This document shows, one piece after another, positions 33,771 through 44,818 of a stretch of 64,000 nucleotides of DNA (position 1 is the first letter of the stretch; each line of letters opens with the position of its first letter). This stretch comes from Tiliqua scincoides. Lineage: Eukaryota > Chordata > Lepidosauria > Squamata > Scincidae. The notes below the pieces were generated by a model. It was not told the origin of the DNA. It did not search any database and worked only from the letters and a program-made list of their open reading frames with translations. A program made the translations under genes and the position numbers. Location of the stretch: assembly GCF_035046505.1 (NCBI RefSeq), contig NC_089825.1, positions 4,661,063-4,725,062 of the forward strand, given 5' to 3'.

Positions 33771-34949
33771 TATAAACACCTCATAGCAATCTGATCGGGC
33801 CCTCCATGTGGATCATTGTCCCTTCCCAGAGGTGTCAGTAATGTCTCTAAGAGGTACAGAGTGTTTGTTTCAAGCCAGCAATAATTGGGAAAGGGAACAG
33901 AGCAGGCAGATAAGAAAGCCCTGTCTAAGATTATAGCAAGCGTATTACATAAATATTATCATTTTGTTCGGTACAATTTGTCCTGTAACAAAGGCAGCTC
34001 CATGAACACTGCTGAGATGCTGAATACATGGGAATTAAAGTGGGAGATCGCTGAATGATAGGGAGTTAATAAAATATTGTGATCAAGCTGCAGAAGCAAA
34101 ATCTGTGTGACTCCCTCAACCAAAATGGCACTGCAGGCGAGGGACACCCCCTCCATGTGCTCAGCATTGCATACCTTGTCAATTGCTCCTGTGGCCCCTT
34201 TCATGACCTGGATACACGATCAACATGTATGATTTATCCTTTTCATGGAAGAAAATAAAGTTGCATACATGGATCCGTAAACCTGTATTTATATTCATGC
34301 CATAAATAAGGCAATAAAAACACACTTGCCTGTTTAATGTTATAGAAGCGTTTACATTTTACCGGAAATGCCTGACTCCCCAAAGCCCACCGCCCCAGCA
34401 GCCACCGGTTCCTAAATCCAGACCTGAGAACTCCAGTCAAACTGCCTGTCAAGGCCAGTCTCTCTACTGCTCTGAATTATAATGAATGGACTCTATTCAT
34501 AAAGAAGAAATTCAATTTTTTTAAAGCCCTTTCCAAAAATTATTGCAAGTCATTTGCCAGAGTACAGGATTAAAACCCATCCCATACTCCTGAGTCATTT
34601 AAAAGACTCTTTCACCTCAAGGACATATTGCATTAAAGGTGTCATAGTTGCAACAACCTTTTGTTGACTAGTTCTTTAGAAGTGCAAAAAGTGCCATCAC
34701 TTTTGAATGACTACAAGAAAGTTTCAGGGCACTTGCACAGATGGCAAAACTTCCTGCAATTCGGAAGATAAGACACGGGCACCTTAGAATGAACCATTTT
34801 ATTGGAAAATGGAATCTATTCAAGGATGAATCTGAAATACCCAAGTTTCTCCCCAGATTTTGGAGTTTCCAAATTACCTGGTCTTGTTTCTCTAGTAGAA
34901 CCGGTTTATTAGGAACCCTTCATGGTTCCATTTCTTTTGTATAGAGGGT
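33771..34949. other. Repeat-free AT-rich stretch
   Basis: No coding frame with a domain. 33940-34120 and 34460-34600 are AT-rich and unlike any repeat here; candidates for conserved non-coding DNA, unproven. Confidence 0.3.
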
Positions 34950-35060
34950 TGCACGTGGAACCCACAAGGTTGTTACCTATCCTGTTTAATATCTATATGA
35001 CATTGCTGGGAGAGCTTAAACAGAGTTCTGTTGTACGATGTAATCAGTTCTCCCACCTTT
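34950..35060 (+). mobile_element. L2-clade LINE RT scrap (probable)
   Basis: The frame reads LFNIYMTLLGELKQSSVVRCNQFS, corresponding to LFNIYMKLLGEVIWGFGVGCHQYA just before the YADD motif in the L2 element at 55.5-57.1 kb. Surrounding L2 sequence is not recognisable. Confidence 0.6.
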
Positions 35061-35154
35061 CCATCCCAGCCATTCCCACTTGCAGCCAGGCCATTTGGAT
35101 TGCGGAGCTGCCTTGGAACATCCTGGGACAACAAGGCACCTGATAACTACGCAG

Positions 35155-36047
35155 AATGAAAGTGTCGACCCAATGTGCGGTGACAGTGAAGAAGGCCAAT
35201 TCTATGCTTGGGATCATTAGAAAAGGTATTGAGAACATTAGAAAAGGTATTAGAAACATAGAAACATTAGAAACATTATCTCCTGTGAGATACAGGAAGC
35301 TGGACTAGATGGGCCTATAGCCTGATCCAGTGGGGCTGTTCTTATGTTCTTATGTAACAAAATGGCTAATATTATACTGCCGTTGTACAAATCGATGGTA
35401 AGGCCACACCTGGAGTATTGTGTTCAGTTCTGGTTGCCGCATCTCTAAAAAGTCACAGTAGAAATGGAAAAGGTGGAAAAGAGAGTGAATAAGATGATTA
35501 CGGGGCTGGGGCACCTTCCTTACGAGGAAAGGCTACAGCGTTTGGGCCTCTTCAGCCTAGAAAAGAGGCACCTGGGGGGACGACATGATTGAGACATACT
35601 AAATTATGCATGGGAAGGATAAAGTGGATAGAGAGATGCTCTTTACACTCTCACTTAACACCAGAACCAGGGGACATCCACTCAAATTGAGTGTTGAGAG
35701 AGTTAGGACAGACAAAAGGAAATATTTCTTTACTCAGCGTGTGGTCAGTCTATGGAACTCCTTGCCGCAGGATGTGGTGACGGCATCTGGCCTGGATGCC
35801 TTTAAAAGGGGATTGGATAAGTTTCTGGAGGAAAAATCCATTACGGGTTAAAAGCCATGATGTGTATATGCAATCTCCTGATTTTAGAAATGGGCTACGT
35901 CAGATGCAAGGGAGGGCACCAGGATGAGGTCTCTTGTTCTCAGGTGTGCTCCCTGGGGCATTTGGTGGGCCTTTGTGAGATACAGGAAGCTGGACTAGAT
36001 GGGCTTATGGCCTGATCCAGTGGGGCTGTTCTTATGTTCTTATGTTC
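35155..36047 (+). mobile_element. CR1-clade LINE with nested CR1 tail
   Basis: Starts in ATGAAAGTGTCGACCC (thumb region), reads NSMLGIIRKGIEN to 35236, is interrupted, resumes at about 35357 (AAAATGGCTAATATT), and continues through [51 protein letters not shown] and the 3'UTR to TTCTTATGTTCTTATG at about 36047. Several stops and indels make it dead. Confidence 0.92.
35237..35356 (+). mobile_element. 5'-truncated CR1 3' end nested in CR1
   Basis: TGTGAGATACAGGAAGCTGG to TTCTTATGTTCTTATG (35283-35355) is a CR1 tail. It is preceded by an unusual tract of ATTAGAAA-type units (35237-35280) that look like stuttered copies of the adjacent target ATTAGAAAAGGTATT. Confidence 0.85.
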
Positions 36048-36249
36048 ACCTGCTATGCATTTATAATTGTTATGTTGTATGCTATGGCATGATGACTGTG
36101 CTGAGTGATTTGTGATTTGTCCGAGTGATGAGTGATTTGTGCTTATGAATTTAGCCACACAGAATAAGGTCTCATTCTAGAGGGAAGTGGCTGCTCCTTG
36201 CCCACTGACCAAGGGACATTTCCTTTGTGATGGTAGCTCCTGTCTAGGG

Positions 36250-36813
36250 CAGAGGCTCTCAAACTTTTTACACCAGGACCCACTTTTTTAGAATGACAAT
36301 CTATCAGGTCCCACCAGATGTCATTAACGTGGAAGTGATGTCATGGCTAGAAGTGACATCATCAGGCAGGAACATTTTTAACACCCCCGTATGACAAAAT
36401 CAAATCAATTAAGTAAATTAAACATTTATAATAAGTATAAACATTTGAGTATAAACATTACAATAAGTATAAACATTTATAAACAAAGTTTAAGCATTTA
36501 TTTAAAATAAAGAACCCTCCTAGCTCTTGTAAGCAGTTGTTGATCTGTTTAAAAAAATTCCCCAAACATCCCAAAGACTGAAATCCTATCTGCACTTACC
36601 TGGGAGTAAACCCCATTGACTGTTAAAAGCATATACACTGTAGCTTGTTAAAAGTACAGATTGGTAACATTTCCACAAATGTAGTCACATACCATTTTAG
36701 CATCAAGTCAAATATATTAAAAAATAAAACCCCCATTGAAATGAATGGGGACCCACCTGAAATTCTCTCGTGACTCACCGAGTGAGTCCCAACCCACAGT
36801 TTGAGAAACACTT
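36250..36813. mobile_element. hAT non-autonomous element, 564 bp
   Basis: Ends CAGAGGCTCTCAAAC and GTTTGAGAAACACTT. Flanks GTCTAGGG (36242-36249) and GTCTAGTG (36814-36821) match 7 of 8. The inside includes GAAGTGATGTCATGGC, an AT-rich block, and half of the short palindromic MITE (ATCCTATCTGCACTTACC, about 36582-36599). Confidence 0.85.
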
Positions 36814-39800
36814 GTCTAGTGTGTTTAAACTAATCCCACGTAGGGATGGAATGTACAGGACTGGAGAGTAACCAATCATAAAGTTGTATTTGAAGTTCTG
36901 AGGTGAGGAGAAACAGCAGGAGAAAAGGGGATCAAAACAACTTGAGAGCAAGTTGGTGGTTGGTGTTTGGCTGGAGTCGGAGTGGGATAATCTTGGCTCT
37001 TTAGGAGCTGTGTGGAAACTGGGGTCAGGGAGACTCACAGTTGTCAGAACCTTTGTCCCGGTCTGACCTGTCACTGCATAAAGCGCTGGCCAGCGTAGGA
37101 GTGATTTTGTGGTGAGGGAAGTCAGATCTGGGTAACAGTCCATCTGGTTGAGAGGACTGTGAGAGGCAGGCTAAGCTCCCTCAGATCTGCACTCCCAGGA
37201 TGGCTATAGCACTCATCTAAGCATGCATTTCAGAGCTTTCATTTTTGCTCATTACAGAGGACTTTCTATTTCACTGAAGCTATCGGTACCAGGATTGATA
37301 TCTCTCTAACTCCTTTCAGCAATTGTAGCTACATAGGCCAGAGTTGTTGGTGCCCAGCAAGAAGCTGTGACCCTGAAACATTGTGTTGGGTTCAAATAAT
37401 AGTAATCAATTAACCACCTAGTCCTTTCTCAGGGAGATAATAAACTCTCTGTTCTTTTTTTCTTTTCTTGTTGGCCTCTTGTGTATTTTTGCGAGAAATG
37501 TTGTGTTCTTAAACATAGGACCTAACCTCAGTCCCTCACTGGCCTGGGAGCTCACAGATCAGAACCATCCAAGCCATATTCAGTATCAACAGTATTGCAC
37601 ATCCACAACACACATTTTCTGTGACCACACACTCATTTTACTTCCTCCTTCTAAGATAGCTATTAAAGCCTTCTGGTGGAAGGTGAAAAGGGAGGTAATG
37701 TGTTGAAGAAACACTGATAGGGACACAGGAGGAAGGCTGAAGCAAAAGTGATGGGGGAATCAGGAGTCCTGAAACCCTCCCCTACCTAATACTCCACCAT
37801 GGCCTGTGTAATTTTGTGGGCCTTTAATAATTAGATCAGCAAATAGGGCCCAGAAGGGCTGGAACTCTACTACTTGCTGAATCCAACCCTGCCAAGAACT
37901 CAGAAGCAATAATTCATTACTGATCCTAAACCTGTGTCCTAAAGAATGGTCCAATGGGCAGAACTTCCTCCTGAGAAAATATGCTTAGGATTGCAAAATA
38001 AGGCATTTATTTTAAATAACAAGGAACGTTCCCTGTCTCCAAACGAGGAACGGAAGTCACATTTTATATGCTCCAGTTTCCTAACAGCATCCCTGCCCCA
38101 CATTTTGTAGTGTGCCATGTGCATCAGCTACAATGAACAGCTTGATGTCTCTTGCTGTGCTATCTTGGGGCTATCTTGGGGAAAAGGAGTGGTAAAGACG
38201 AGTTTAGCGGCATCAAAGCCTGTCTCCTTCAAAAGAAGCCAGCTGGGTAGCAATCCAGGTCATGGATCTGAATCAGGTTTCCTTTGGAGGAACTCAAGAT
38301 GAGAGCTACTCATGAAACCGAATGAAGAAGTTGCCAAGGAAAGTTGTCAAAGCAGTGGGAAAAGATTGGGGCCAGCAAAGGTTGAGGGCAACACAACCAC
38401 TGGCCAGGACAACATTAGCAAGGCAATCTTAAAACTTCAGTGAAATTGCAGCTTGCTGGTGGCTGTGCAGGCTCCAGCTATGATTGTGGTCAGACCACAA
38501 AGGTTAGTTTCTCTGTTGTTGTTCTTTTTCCTCTCTCTCCAGTGCACCCACGCACACACTCCCTTGCTGAAAGTCAGGACTTCTGAAACCTGCAGAAGTT
38601 GCCTGCAAGACAGAGACTCAGGGCTTGGTCCTTCCCAATGTTCAACCTTTAAGAGAACAAACAGCCTTGCTGAGCTAATTTCAATTCCTCACCTGGAAGT
38701 TCTGAGCTACCAGGCCCACGATCAGAATCTAGACACTCACCACCCTTCTGTGGGCAGCCAGGTCCTAAAGGGGCTGCCTGAGCCGCGGTACAGCGGTGCC
38801 AAAATGGTGCTGCTGAATCCCACAGGTCCAGGGAGGCAGCTGGAGGTCTCTTCAGGGTAAGGAACATTTGTTTTCTTCTCCTCTGTTGAGCCCTGGCAGA
38901 TGTTATGGGTCTACTCGGTTCTGGAGCTGCTCAATCACTGGTGCAGAGTTTGAGTAGACTGGTGTAGGGCTTTCAGGCACAAGAGAGGGGATGGAATGCA
39001 GCCGTCCTTGCACCCTTCCCAGACCTGAAATGCCCTCCTCCTCCCCCTGCCCATTTTTGCCCTCTCCCCACCTTCATCCCACCCTACTCCTGCCCCAGAA
39101 CACCTTCCCACCGCTCAGCAGGGAACTTTACCAGTGATGAATCCCAGGGTTCCTCCTACCAGTGCAGAGGCTCAGTACCCACCTGCACTGCCCACCCTGC
39201 CAGTTCTTCCATCATTCTGGTTGCCACCAAGTGCCTTACAGCACTGGTCCAGGACTGGATCAGGCTCCTAGAGAGACAAATCGTAGGGAGTCCTTTTCAG
39301 ATTCTTTTTCTGACCAGTTCCAGGGGCATTGAGATCTCGGGAAGAGAAGATTCTGCCTTGAGATGGTTGGGAGGTTTAGTTACAGAGGATTCTTTGGGTC
39401 TGTCTGAACACAGCCTTGGGACCTTGCAACATCTGTGGATTCTCATGGCTGATGCCAGTCGCCCTGCTAGAAGCCATAGTTTGTTCTACTCTGATTACAT
39501 ATTTGACTGAAATATTGGATGATCTGTCACCACATAAGTGCCAGTCAATGGTGTATACTGTGTGTGTGTGTGTTCTGGATATATAACATAAATAATAAAA
39601 GCAACAAGATCACAAAAAGAGGGAAATAGGAAAGGTCAGGGCTGCAGCTGCTGCTAAGAACTAGATGTCCTAGAGATACAATTGGAACAAAAATATCACC
39701 AGGTGTTTGAATCATTGTCATATACCACATCAGGCCTGCACAACGCATGTAACCGACTTAGCATGTAATTGACTGAACCCATCCCACCTAGGGGTGCTTC

Positions 39801-41399
39801 CAAAATTTTCCTCTTCTGAATTTCTCTCCAGGTAATGTAGTTCTGGAATACGTGGTCTCTTTTCTGAAGAGGAGCTGATGCATTGAGAATCCCCCACTGT
39901 TCCTTTTCACATGTCCAGGACTGCCCCACTATGTGTGTTTGCCATCACTTTTCAGAGCCTTAATTTTATTCATACCTTCTCCAACCCCCGCTGCATTACC
40001 AATGCAAAAGAGGCACACTGACAAAACAGCCTGAAGCAATCTTGTTCAGCTATATCAAAATTAGTTTTGTGTGGTGTTCTCCCAGTGAGCAGGGGTGCTG
40101 GTGCACATCATTAAAAATACGGCACAAACGTATACGACACGGCACATGTACACACACCATTATACATAAATGGTGAGGAGGTGGAGCTAGGTACACCGCT
40201 GGTCATTAGTGAACACAAAAGAGGAGACTTCAACCTTGGCTTTCCTCACTAACCTCATTGCAAACGTCATCAAGACTTGTACAATAATTAAGGCACAGCT
40301 GTCTGAGCAATCAAGGAGTCCTCTGGTGCACTCTCTGCAGGATGCAGAAGAAGCAAAGCACCTATCTCGAATGGATGGTGGGCCCTCAAGAAACAAAAGG
40401 GCCCTTGATCACTTCACCCCACAGTAACCTCCATGTTGACCTCTCACATCATCCATCTGTTTTTCCCCATTTCTCTAACTCGTACCTCTGGCCCCAGCAA
40501 TGGCTCAAGTACCCATGAAAGAGACTAACCCAGTTAGCCCGCTCTTTGCATGGAATTTATGCAAGGGGACCAGCAGGTGTGAGCCCCTTCCTCTTTCACA
40601 CACTGATTATCCAGGGCTTTTAAACACCTGAAAAGGCCTGTTCATGGTGGTTTTGCTTGGAATGAGCAAAGCTAAGTTGTGCTCTGGCAGCAGAGAGATG
40701 CTCCTGTCTGCAACCAGAAATCCACCCTCCCCCATTCCAGGTATTTCCAGAACTCCCATAGCCCTTCAGTCTGCTGCCTGTGGGGAATTTCTTGGCACTC
40801 TGCTGAAGTGTTACCGGCTGCAGTGAGGAGGGTAAATTCATACCATGTATCTTGTCTGTTTATGTATTTAACCTGTCCCAGTTTCAGACCTTGCAAGCGT
40901 TCAGAGCATCTTGAACTGCGTATGTGCCTTTTGTCAACTTTCCAGCTCTCGCTGAAGTCATTTTGGACAGCACTGTCAATGCATGAATGAAGTCTTCTCA
41001 TGAGTAGATAGATCAATATGGAAGACTCTTGAGGAGTGCCAGATAACCACATGGGCTAGAGAGGACCCCACCCCTGGACATCTTTGTGTCAATGAGGAAA
41101 GCCACAGGCTATTGCTTGTTTGTGTGTGAATCACATGGGCTGTCAGATCTCCTTGTTATCTGTGCTGATGCCTTAATTTGGAGCAAACCTGTACCAAGAA
41201 TGTTATCACATATTAATGAACAGTAGCAGACAAAAAAAAGAACAAGCAAATATGTAGAACGGAATAGCATGATTGAGCAGGGCAGGGTGCCGAGAGCTGC
41301 TGGTCATTTTGCCCAAGTCAGAAATAGTGCCAGGAATGTCACTGGGGATCTTATGGACATTGCAGTGGTATAATTGAGAGCTGAATTTGGCCACCAGTC
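36814..41399. other. Long repeat-poor stretch, no gene recognised
   Basis: About 4.6 kb with no identifiable transposon, apart from a short TG run at 39559-39572. The longest frames (for example 38453-38860) have no domains; its N-terminus contains a hydrophobic tract, but no splice or promoter context supports it. 40200-40380 and 40850-40990 are balanced sequence that could be conserved; not testable here. Confidence 0.35.
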
Positions 41400-41436
41400 A
41401 GCAGGATTATCTGGGAACTTTTAAAGGATATTCTGC

Positions 41437-41536
41437 CTGCAGACTGTCCCAGGTTCAATCCTAGCAGTACATCCATTTTGGGCTGGGAGGTCCCTCATCA
41501 GATACCTTGGAGGAGATGCTGCCGGTCTGTGTAGAC
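41437..41536 (+). mobile_element. tRNA-derived SINE, left part
   Basis: TCCCAGGTTCAATCCTAGC (B box), then GGGCTGGGAGGTCCCTCATC and GGAGATGCTGCCGGTCTGTGTAGAC. The body matches the copy at 43508-43605 and, distantly, the minus-strand scraps at 11.2 and 54.1 kb. The element continues at 41928 after an inserted hAT. Confidence 0.7.
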
Positions 41537-41607
41537 CAGTGATGGGCAAAGCTCTTGGGCTCGGCATATCAAAAACTCAGAAAATGCCTAACTTGACTCT
41601 CCTGACA

Positions 41608-41699
<92 letters not shown>

Positions 41700-41927
41700 C
41701 TGGAACAAAAGAGAAACCATTCTTTACATATTCATTTATTTTTTAAAAAAATATATAGTACAATCATGTGTGGTGCTGTGTACTATATAAAGTAATGGCA
41801 AATAATTATAAAAATGAAATAAGAGTAAAACAAATTCAGTTTTTGTCGAATGTTGGCGAACACTGGCATGTCACCCAAAACATGTCATGTCACCTTTGAC
41901 ACACGTGTCATAGGTTCTTCATCACTG
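41537..41927. mobile_element. hAT element inserted in a SINE, with internal microsatellite
   Basis: Left end CAGTGATGGGCAAAGCTC, right end CATAGGTTCTTCATCACTG, inverted repeats of the hAT type; GACACACGTGTCATAGG near the right end is typical of such families. A clear 8-bp duplication is not visible. The compound microsatellite 41608-41698 lies inside. Confidence 0.7.
41608..41698. repeat. Compound microsatellite (TGTC)n(TC)n(CA)n
   Basis: Direct reading: about 6 TGTC units, then TC units, then about 16 CA units. Confidence 0.98.
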
Positions 41928-41995
41928 ACTATCCTGAGCTAGAAGGATCATTGGTTCGACTCAGTATCTGACTGTTCTATAGGTTCATCAACTAT
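41928..41995 (+). mobile_element. tRNA-derived SINE, right part
   Basis: CCTGAGCTAGAAGGATCATTGG and CGACTCAGTATCTGACTGTTCTATAGG continue the SINE broken at 41536; the order GTGTAGAC...ACT...GAGCTAGA matches the unbroken arrangement GTGTAGGTAATACTGAGTGA at 43576-43595. Confidence 0.65.
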
Positions 41996-42205
41996 GGGAG
42001 AAGAAATGGTTTTGGGGAGTGACAGTCTCCTGTGGACCATTTGCTGTTAGAACCACATCACTATATTTTTCATGGAGACTTTTGGATGAAAAGACAGCCC
42101 ATGTATTCCTTCTCCAGTGAGCCTGCTTTAAGTTCATGGTCGCTTTTTGCATTGCTGTCTCCAAGTTGCCATTAATCTTCTTTGTCTTTCTGTATAATAT
42201 TTTAT

Positions 42206-42682
42206 ATCCTCTGGGGGCTGGGGATAAGAATAGGCCCTCAGTTTGGCTGTACTTGTCGTAAGAGGCGACTAAACAGCCACCAGGTAGATGGGACTCGTCA
42301 GCCTGGGAAGGCAGCTCATCTGAGAGAAGGAAAACTCTGATCCCAAACCTCCACTGCCTTGTGGCTACATCCAGTTATGGAAAAGGCTTCAGGAGTCAAC
42401 CTCAAGGCAAAATCATGAGCCGGAGTCCCTGAGACAGTTCGTGGCTGAACACAGTCACGTTCTGGCAACTCCAGCGACGCTGCTGGAACCAACCGTATTG
42501 GCCTCTGCCTTTCCATTGGACCATTTCAGCGACGTGGAGAGGGGGGATTTGCTGCATAGGTAACAGCCTATCCTCCATACCTACTTTACCCAGGCTTCGC
42601 GCACTGGAGAGGACACTCTGTTCCAGAACCACCATTCAGAGCATGACACCATAGTCTTCCAAGACTGAAGGATGCCAACTTT
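42206..42682 (+). mobile_element. Complete 477-bp non-autonomous retroposon, 15-bp duplications
   Basis: Flanked by identical TGTATAATATTTTAT at 42191-42205 and 42683-42697, so both ends are exact. The 5' region contains CTTGTCGTAAGAGGCGACTA (42254-42273). The last about 75 bp (TTCCAGAACCACCATTCAGA at 42620-42639 to GACTGAAGGATGCCAAC at 42666-42682) are the 3' end of the LINE seen at 46.5 and 50.9 kb. No long coding frame on the element's strand. A 77-codon frame on the opposite strand (42402-42635) also exists in the partial copy at 52638-52907, most simply because they are copies. I infer an internally deleted LINE or SINE-like parasite mobilised by that LINE. Confidence 0.9.
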
Positions 42683-42697
42683 TGTATAATATTTTAT

Positions 42698-42815
42698 TTA
42701 TTTAAGAAATTTATATCCCGTCTTTCCCATGCTGAAACAAAAGGCAGCTTACAAAGCTTTAGAATAAAGTACAAATTATCACAACAGGTAAAAACATCAA
42801 ACAAGGCGTTAAAAC
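42698..42815 (-). mobile_element. L2-type LINE 3' scrap
   Basis: TTTATTTAAGAAATTTATATCCCGTC and GGCAGCTTACAAAG correspond to the complement of the L2 3' end at 55.2 kb (TTTATTTCTATCCCGCCC, GGCAGCTTACAAC). Confidence 0.65.
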
Positions 42816-42859
42816 ATAGTACACTGGTTTTGTTTCTATTTGTAGTGGGCCATCTAATC

Positions 42860-43141
42860 CAGGAGTCGGCAACCTACGGCCCATGGGCTGGATCTGGCCC
42901 GCCACCCAAAAGTCATCCAGCCCATGCAGAGCTGGGCGTGGGCAACTTCGCCTCCCACCCAATTTGCTGCACACTGGACAGGGCATGGCAGAGCTGCCGC
43001 CCAGCTGGCAGCGTCTCTGTGCCACTTGCATTCCAAGCCAAGCTCCACAGAACTGCTTCCAGGAGCCTGACAATCCAGACGTTTGGCGATGATGTCGCCA
43101 TCACCATCCAGCCCCTTTGCCCAAAAAGGTTGCTGACCCCA
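42860..43141. mobile_element. hAT MITE
   Basis: CAGGAGTCGGCAACCTACGG and AAAAAGGTTGCTGACCCC terminal inverted repeats. Flanks ATCTAATC and GTCTAATA match 6 of 8. A 188-codon minus-strand frame overlapping it is a by-product. Confidence 0.85.
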
Positions 43142-43147
43142 GTCTAA

Positions 43148-43500
43148 TAGCTCCAACTTCCTCCCCCCCCCCCCGCATGGGACAGCCAAGCCGTTCTCCT
43201 CTCCCCAGCATCTTTCCCTAGAGGAGGAGATGTTGCTCTGTTGACTATACATTTGCCAGTTCACTTGCTTTTCTGGAGAACCACAGCCGCTTTCCAAGAA
43301 ATCTCTAATTGTCTTATAGACCTGCCAGAAGACCTTGGATATCAAAGAGACGCATGGCAAGAGCTGGTGACAATGACTGCAGGCTGCAGTGTGGTGCTGG
43401 CAAGTGTGCTTCTCAAACAAAGCTGTTCATGTTTTTTACAGAACATTCAGAGCCCCATTTGGGAGCAACCACAACTCTGTGGTAGAGCCACCTGTTTGCA
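43148..43500. other. No gene recognised
   Basis: Poly-C run at 43164-43174, otherwise mixed sequence. Confidence 0.35.
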
Positions 43501-43507
43501 GAAAGCC

Positions 43508-43605
43508 TGAGGATCCCTGGCAGCATCATCAAGTAAGGCTGGGAAAGCCCCTTGTCTAAATTCTTGGCAAGCCACTGCCAGTCCGTGTAGGTAATACTGA
43601 GTGAG
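43508..43605 (+). mobile_element. tRNA-derived SINE fragment
   Basis: GGATCCCTGGCAGCATCATC, GGCTGGGAAAGCCCCTTGTC, CACTGCCAGTCCGTGTAGG and TAATACTGAGTGAGG match the body order of the SINE at 41437; the tRNA head is lost. Confidence 0.65.
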
Positions 43606-43691
43606 GCGGGCAAAGGGTCATATGCACATATACTTTCTGTGGTTCTACCCTTGCAGGCAGTCTGGAAACTTCTTTTCCAGAATTTTGAGTA

Positions 43692-44157
43692 CCGGTGTCT
43701 TCCCATATCCGTGGGGATCTGTTTCAGGGCCTTCCCGCAGATACGGAAACTGGATATGGGGGAACTCTATATCTGTGGGCAACTTTAGCTCCCCACGCCC
43801 ATTAACATCATTTAGGTGCTTACCTCTGCAAAAGTGTTTCTTTGACATTATGCCATAAACATGCAAGCTTATAGCATGATGTGCAGGCAGGCTATGATGT
43901 GCAAGAACGCTTGAAGAGACTAGATCAACTGTTAACAGCAGTCAGTAAGCTTCCTGCTTCCTGTTAATGCTCAGTCTAGTCTCTTCAAGCGTTCAGGCTG
44001 CCTGCACATTGCCCTTTAAGGTAGCATGCTTATAGCATCCTGTAAAAGGCAGAAATGTTTTCACTTGGCACCAGCGGTAAGCACCTAAGTGGCATTAGGT
44101 GAACCACAGATAACCGGACCTACAGACTCCAGATCTGTGGATACAGGGGGACACCTG
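43692..44157. mobile_element. Mariner-like palindromic MITE, 466 bp
   Basis: TA on both sides (43690-43691, 44158-44159). Ends CCGGTGTCTTCCCATATCC and GGATACAGGGGGACACCTG. The two halves are inverted copies: AACGCTTGAAGAGACTAGA (43905-43923) pairs with TCTAGTCTCTTCAAGCGTT (43975-43993), and GCAAGCTTATAGCATGATG pairs with GTAGCATGCTTATAGCATCC. The whole element can fold back on itself. Confidence 0.85.
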
Positions 44158-44159
44158 TA

Positions 44160-44700
44160 CAACAACTGAGAAGGCTCTGTCCCACATAATTGCCGGGTGG
44201 CAGAGAGACACAGAGCAGAACCCCTGTTGCAGATTTCAAGGATTGTGTGAGACAAGCCACCCTGTAAATGGCTCTGTTGTGGTTGTCTGTCTTTAGGCAC
44301 TTGCAGGAGGAGGGAATTTGGGCTTGGCCCATGTGACAACTGATCCTTCAGCCCCAGCCCCCCCCCCCACGCATGCATGCGCCATGCAAATTCTGAACCC
44401 ATACAGTCAGCTGCTAACAGGAGGCAAACATCTCTCATCTACTCCCAACACATGTTGTTCTTAGGCCAAAGCGTTCTATTTAAAAGTAGACAATGCGCAC
44501 TGAGCTTAAAATACATCAGGAGTGACAGGAGATACAATAACCGAAACCCTTCTTGTCAGCTGAACAGATGCTAATGGCAGAGCTCTGCGGAAACCACGTT
44601 TTACCCCCTCCCTTGCGTAGATGTTCAGTTCAGAAACAACTGCAAGGATCACATTGTTTTGGTGCCCTGTGGGGCACAAATAGAGACCTGCAGGAACCCA
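44160..44700. other. No gene recognised
   Basis: C run at 44359-44370; no exon supported. Confidence 0.35.
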
Positions 44701-44713
44701 GAGCTGGAGAGAG

Positions 44714-44818
44714 CAGTGGGGGTGCAAAGCACTAAGTTCTGTAGGGAGGCTTAACACAGCAGGCAGCTCCCTCCCCTTCAGAGCCATTCCAGGTGGGGGG
44801 AGCCCCCCCTCTAGCTAA
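44714..44818. mobile_element. hAT MITE, damaged copy
   Basis: GCAGTGGGGGTGCAAAGCAC keeps the inner left repeat; CCCCCCTCTAGCTAATGG the right. Internal and terminal losses relative to 48209-48453. Confidence 0.7.

Noticed and set aside
38453-38860. 135-codon plus-strand frame with hydrophobic N-terminal part
   Set aside because: Possible signal-like tract (LLLFFFLSLQC) but no promoter, no splice signals in a sensible order, and no recognisable mature protein.
41539-41795. Open frames with Ser/Leu/Cys and His/Thr repeats
   Set aside because: Translation of a microsatellite.
42854-43420. 188-codon minus-strand frame
   Set aside because: Half of it lies in a hAT MITE; no recognisable domain or splice context.
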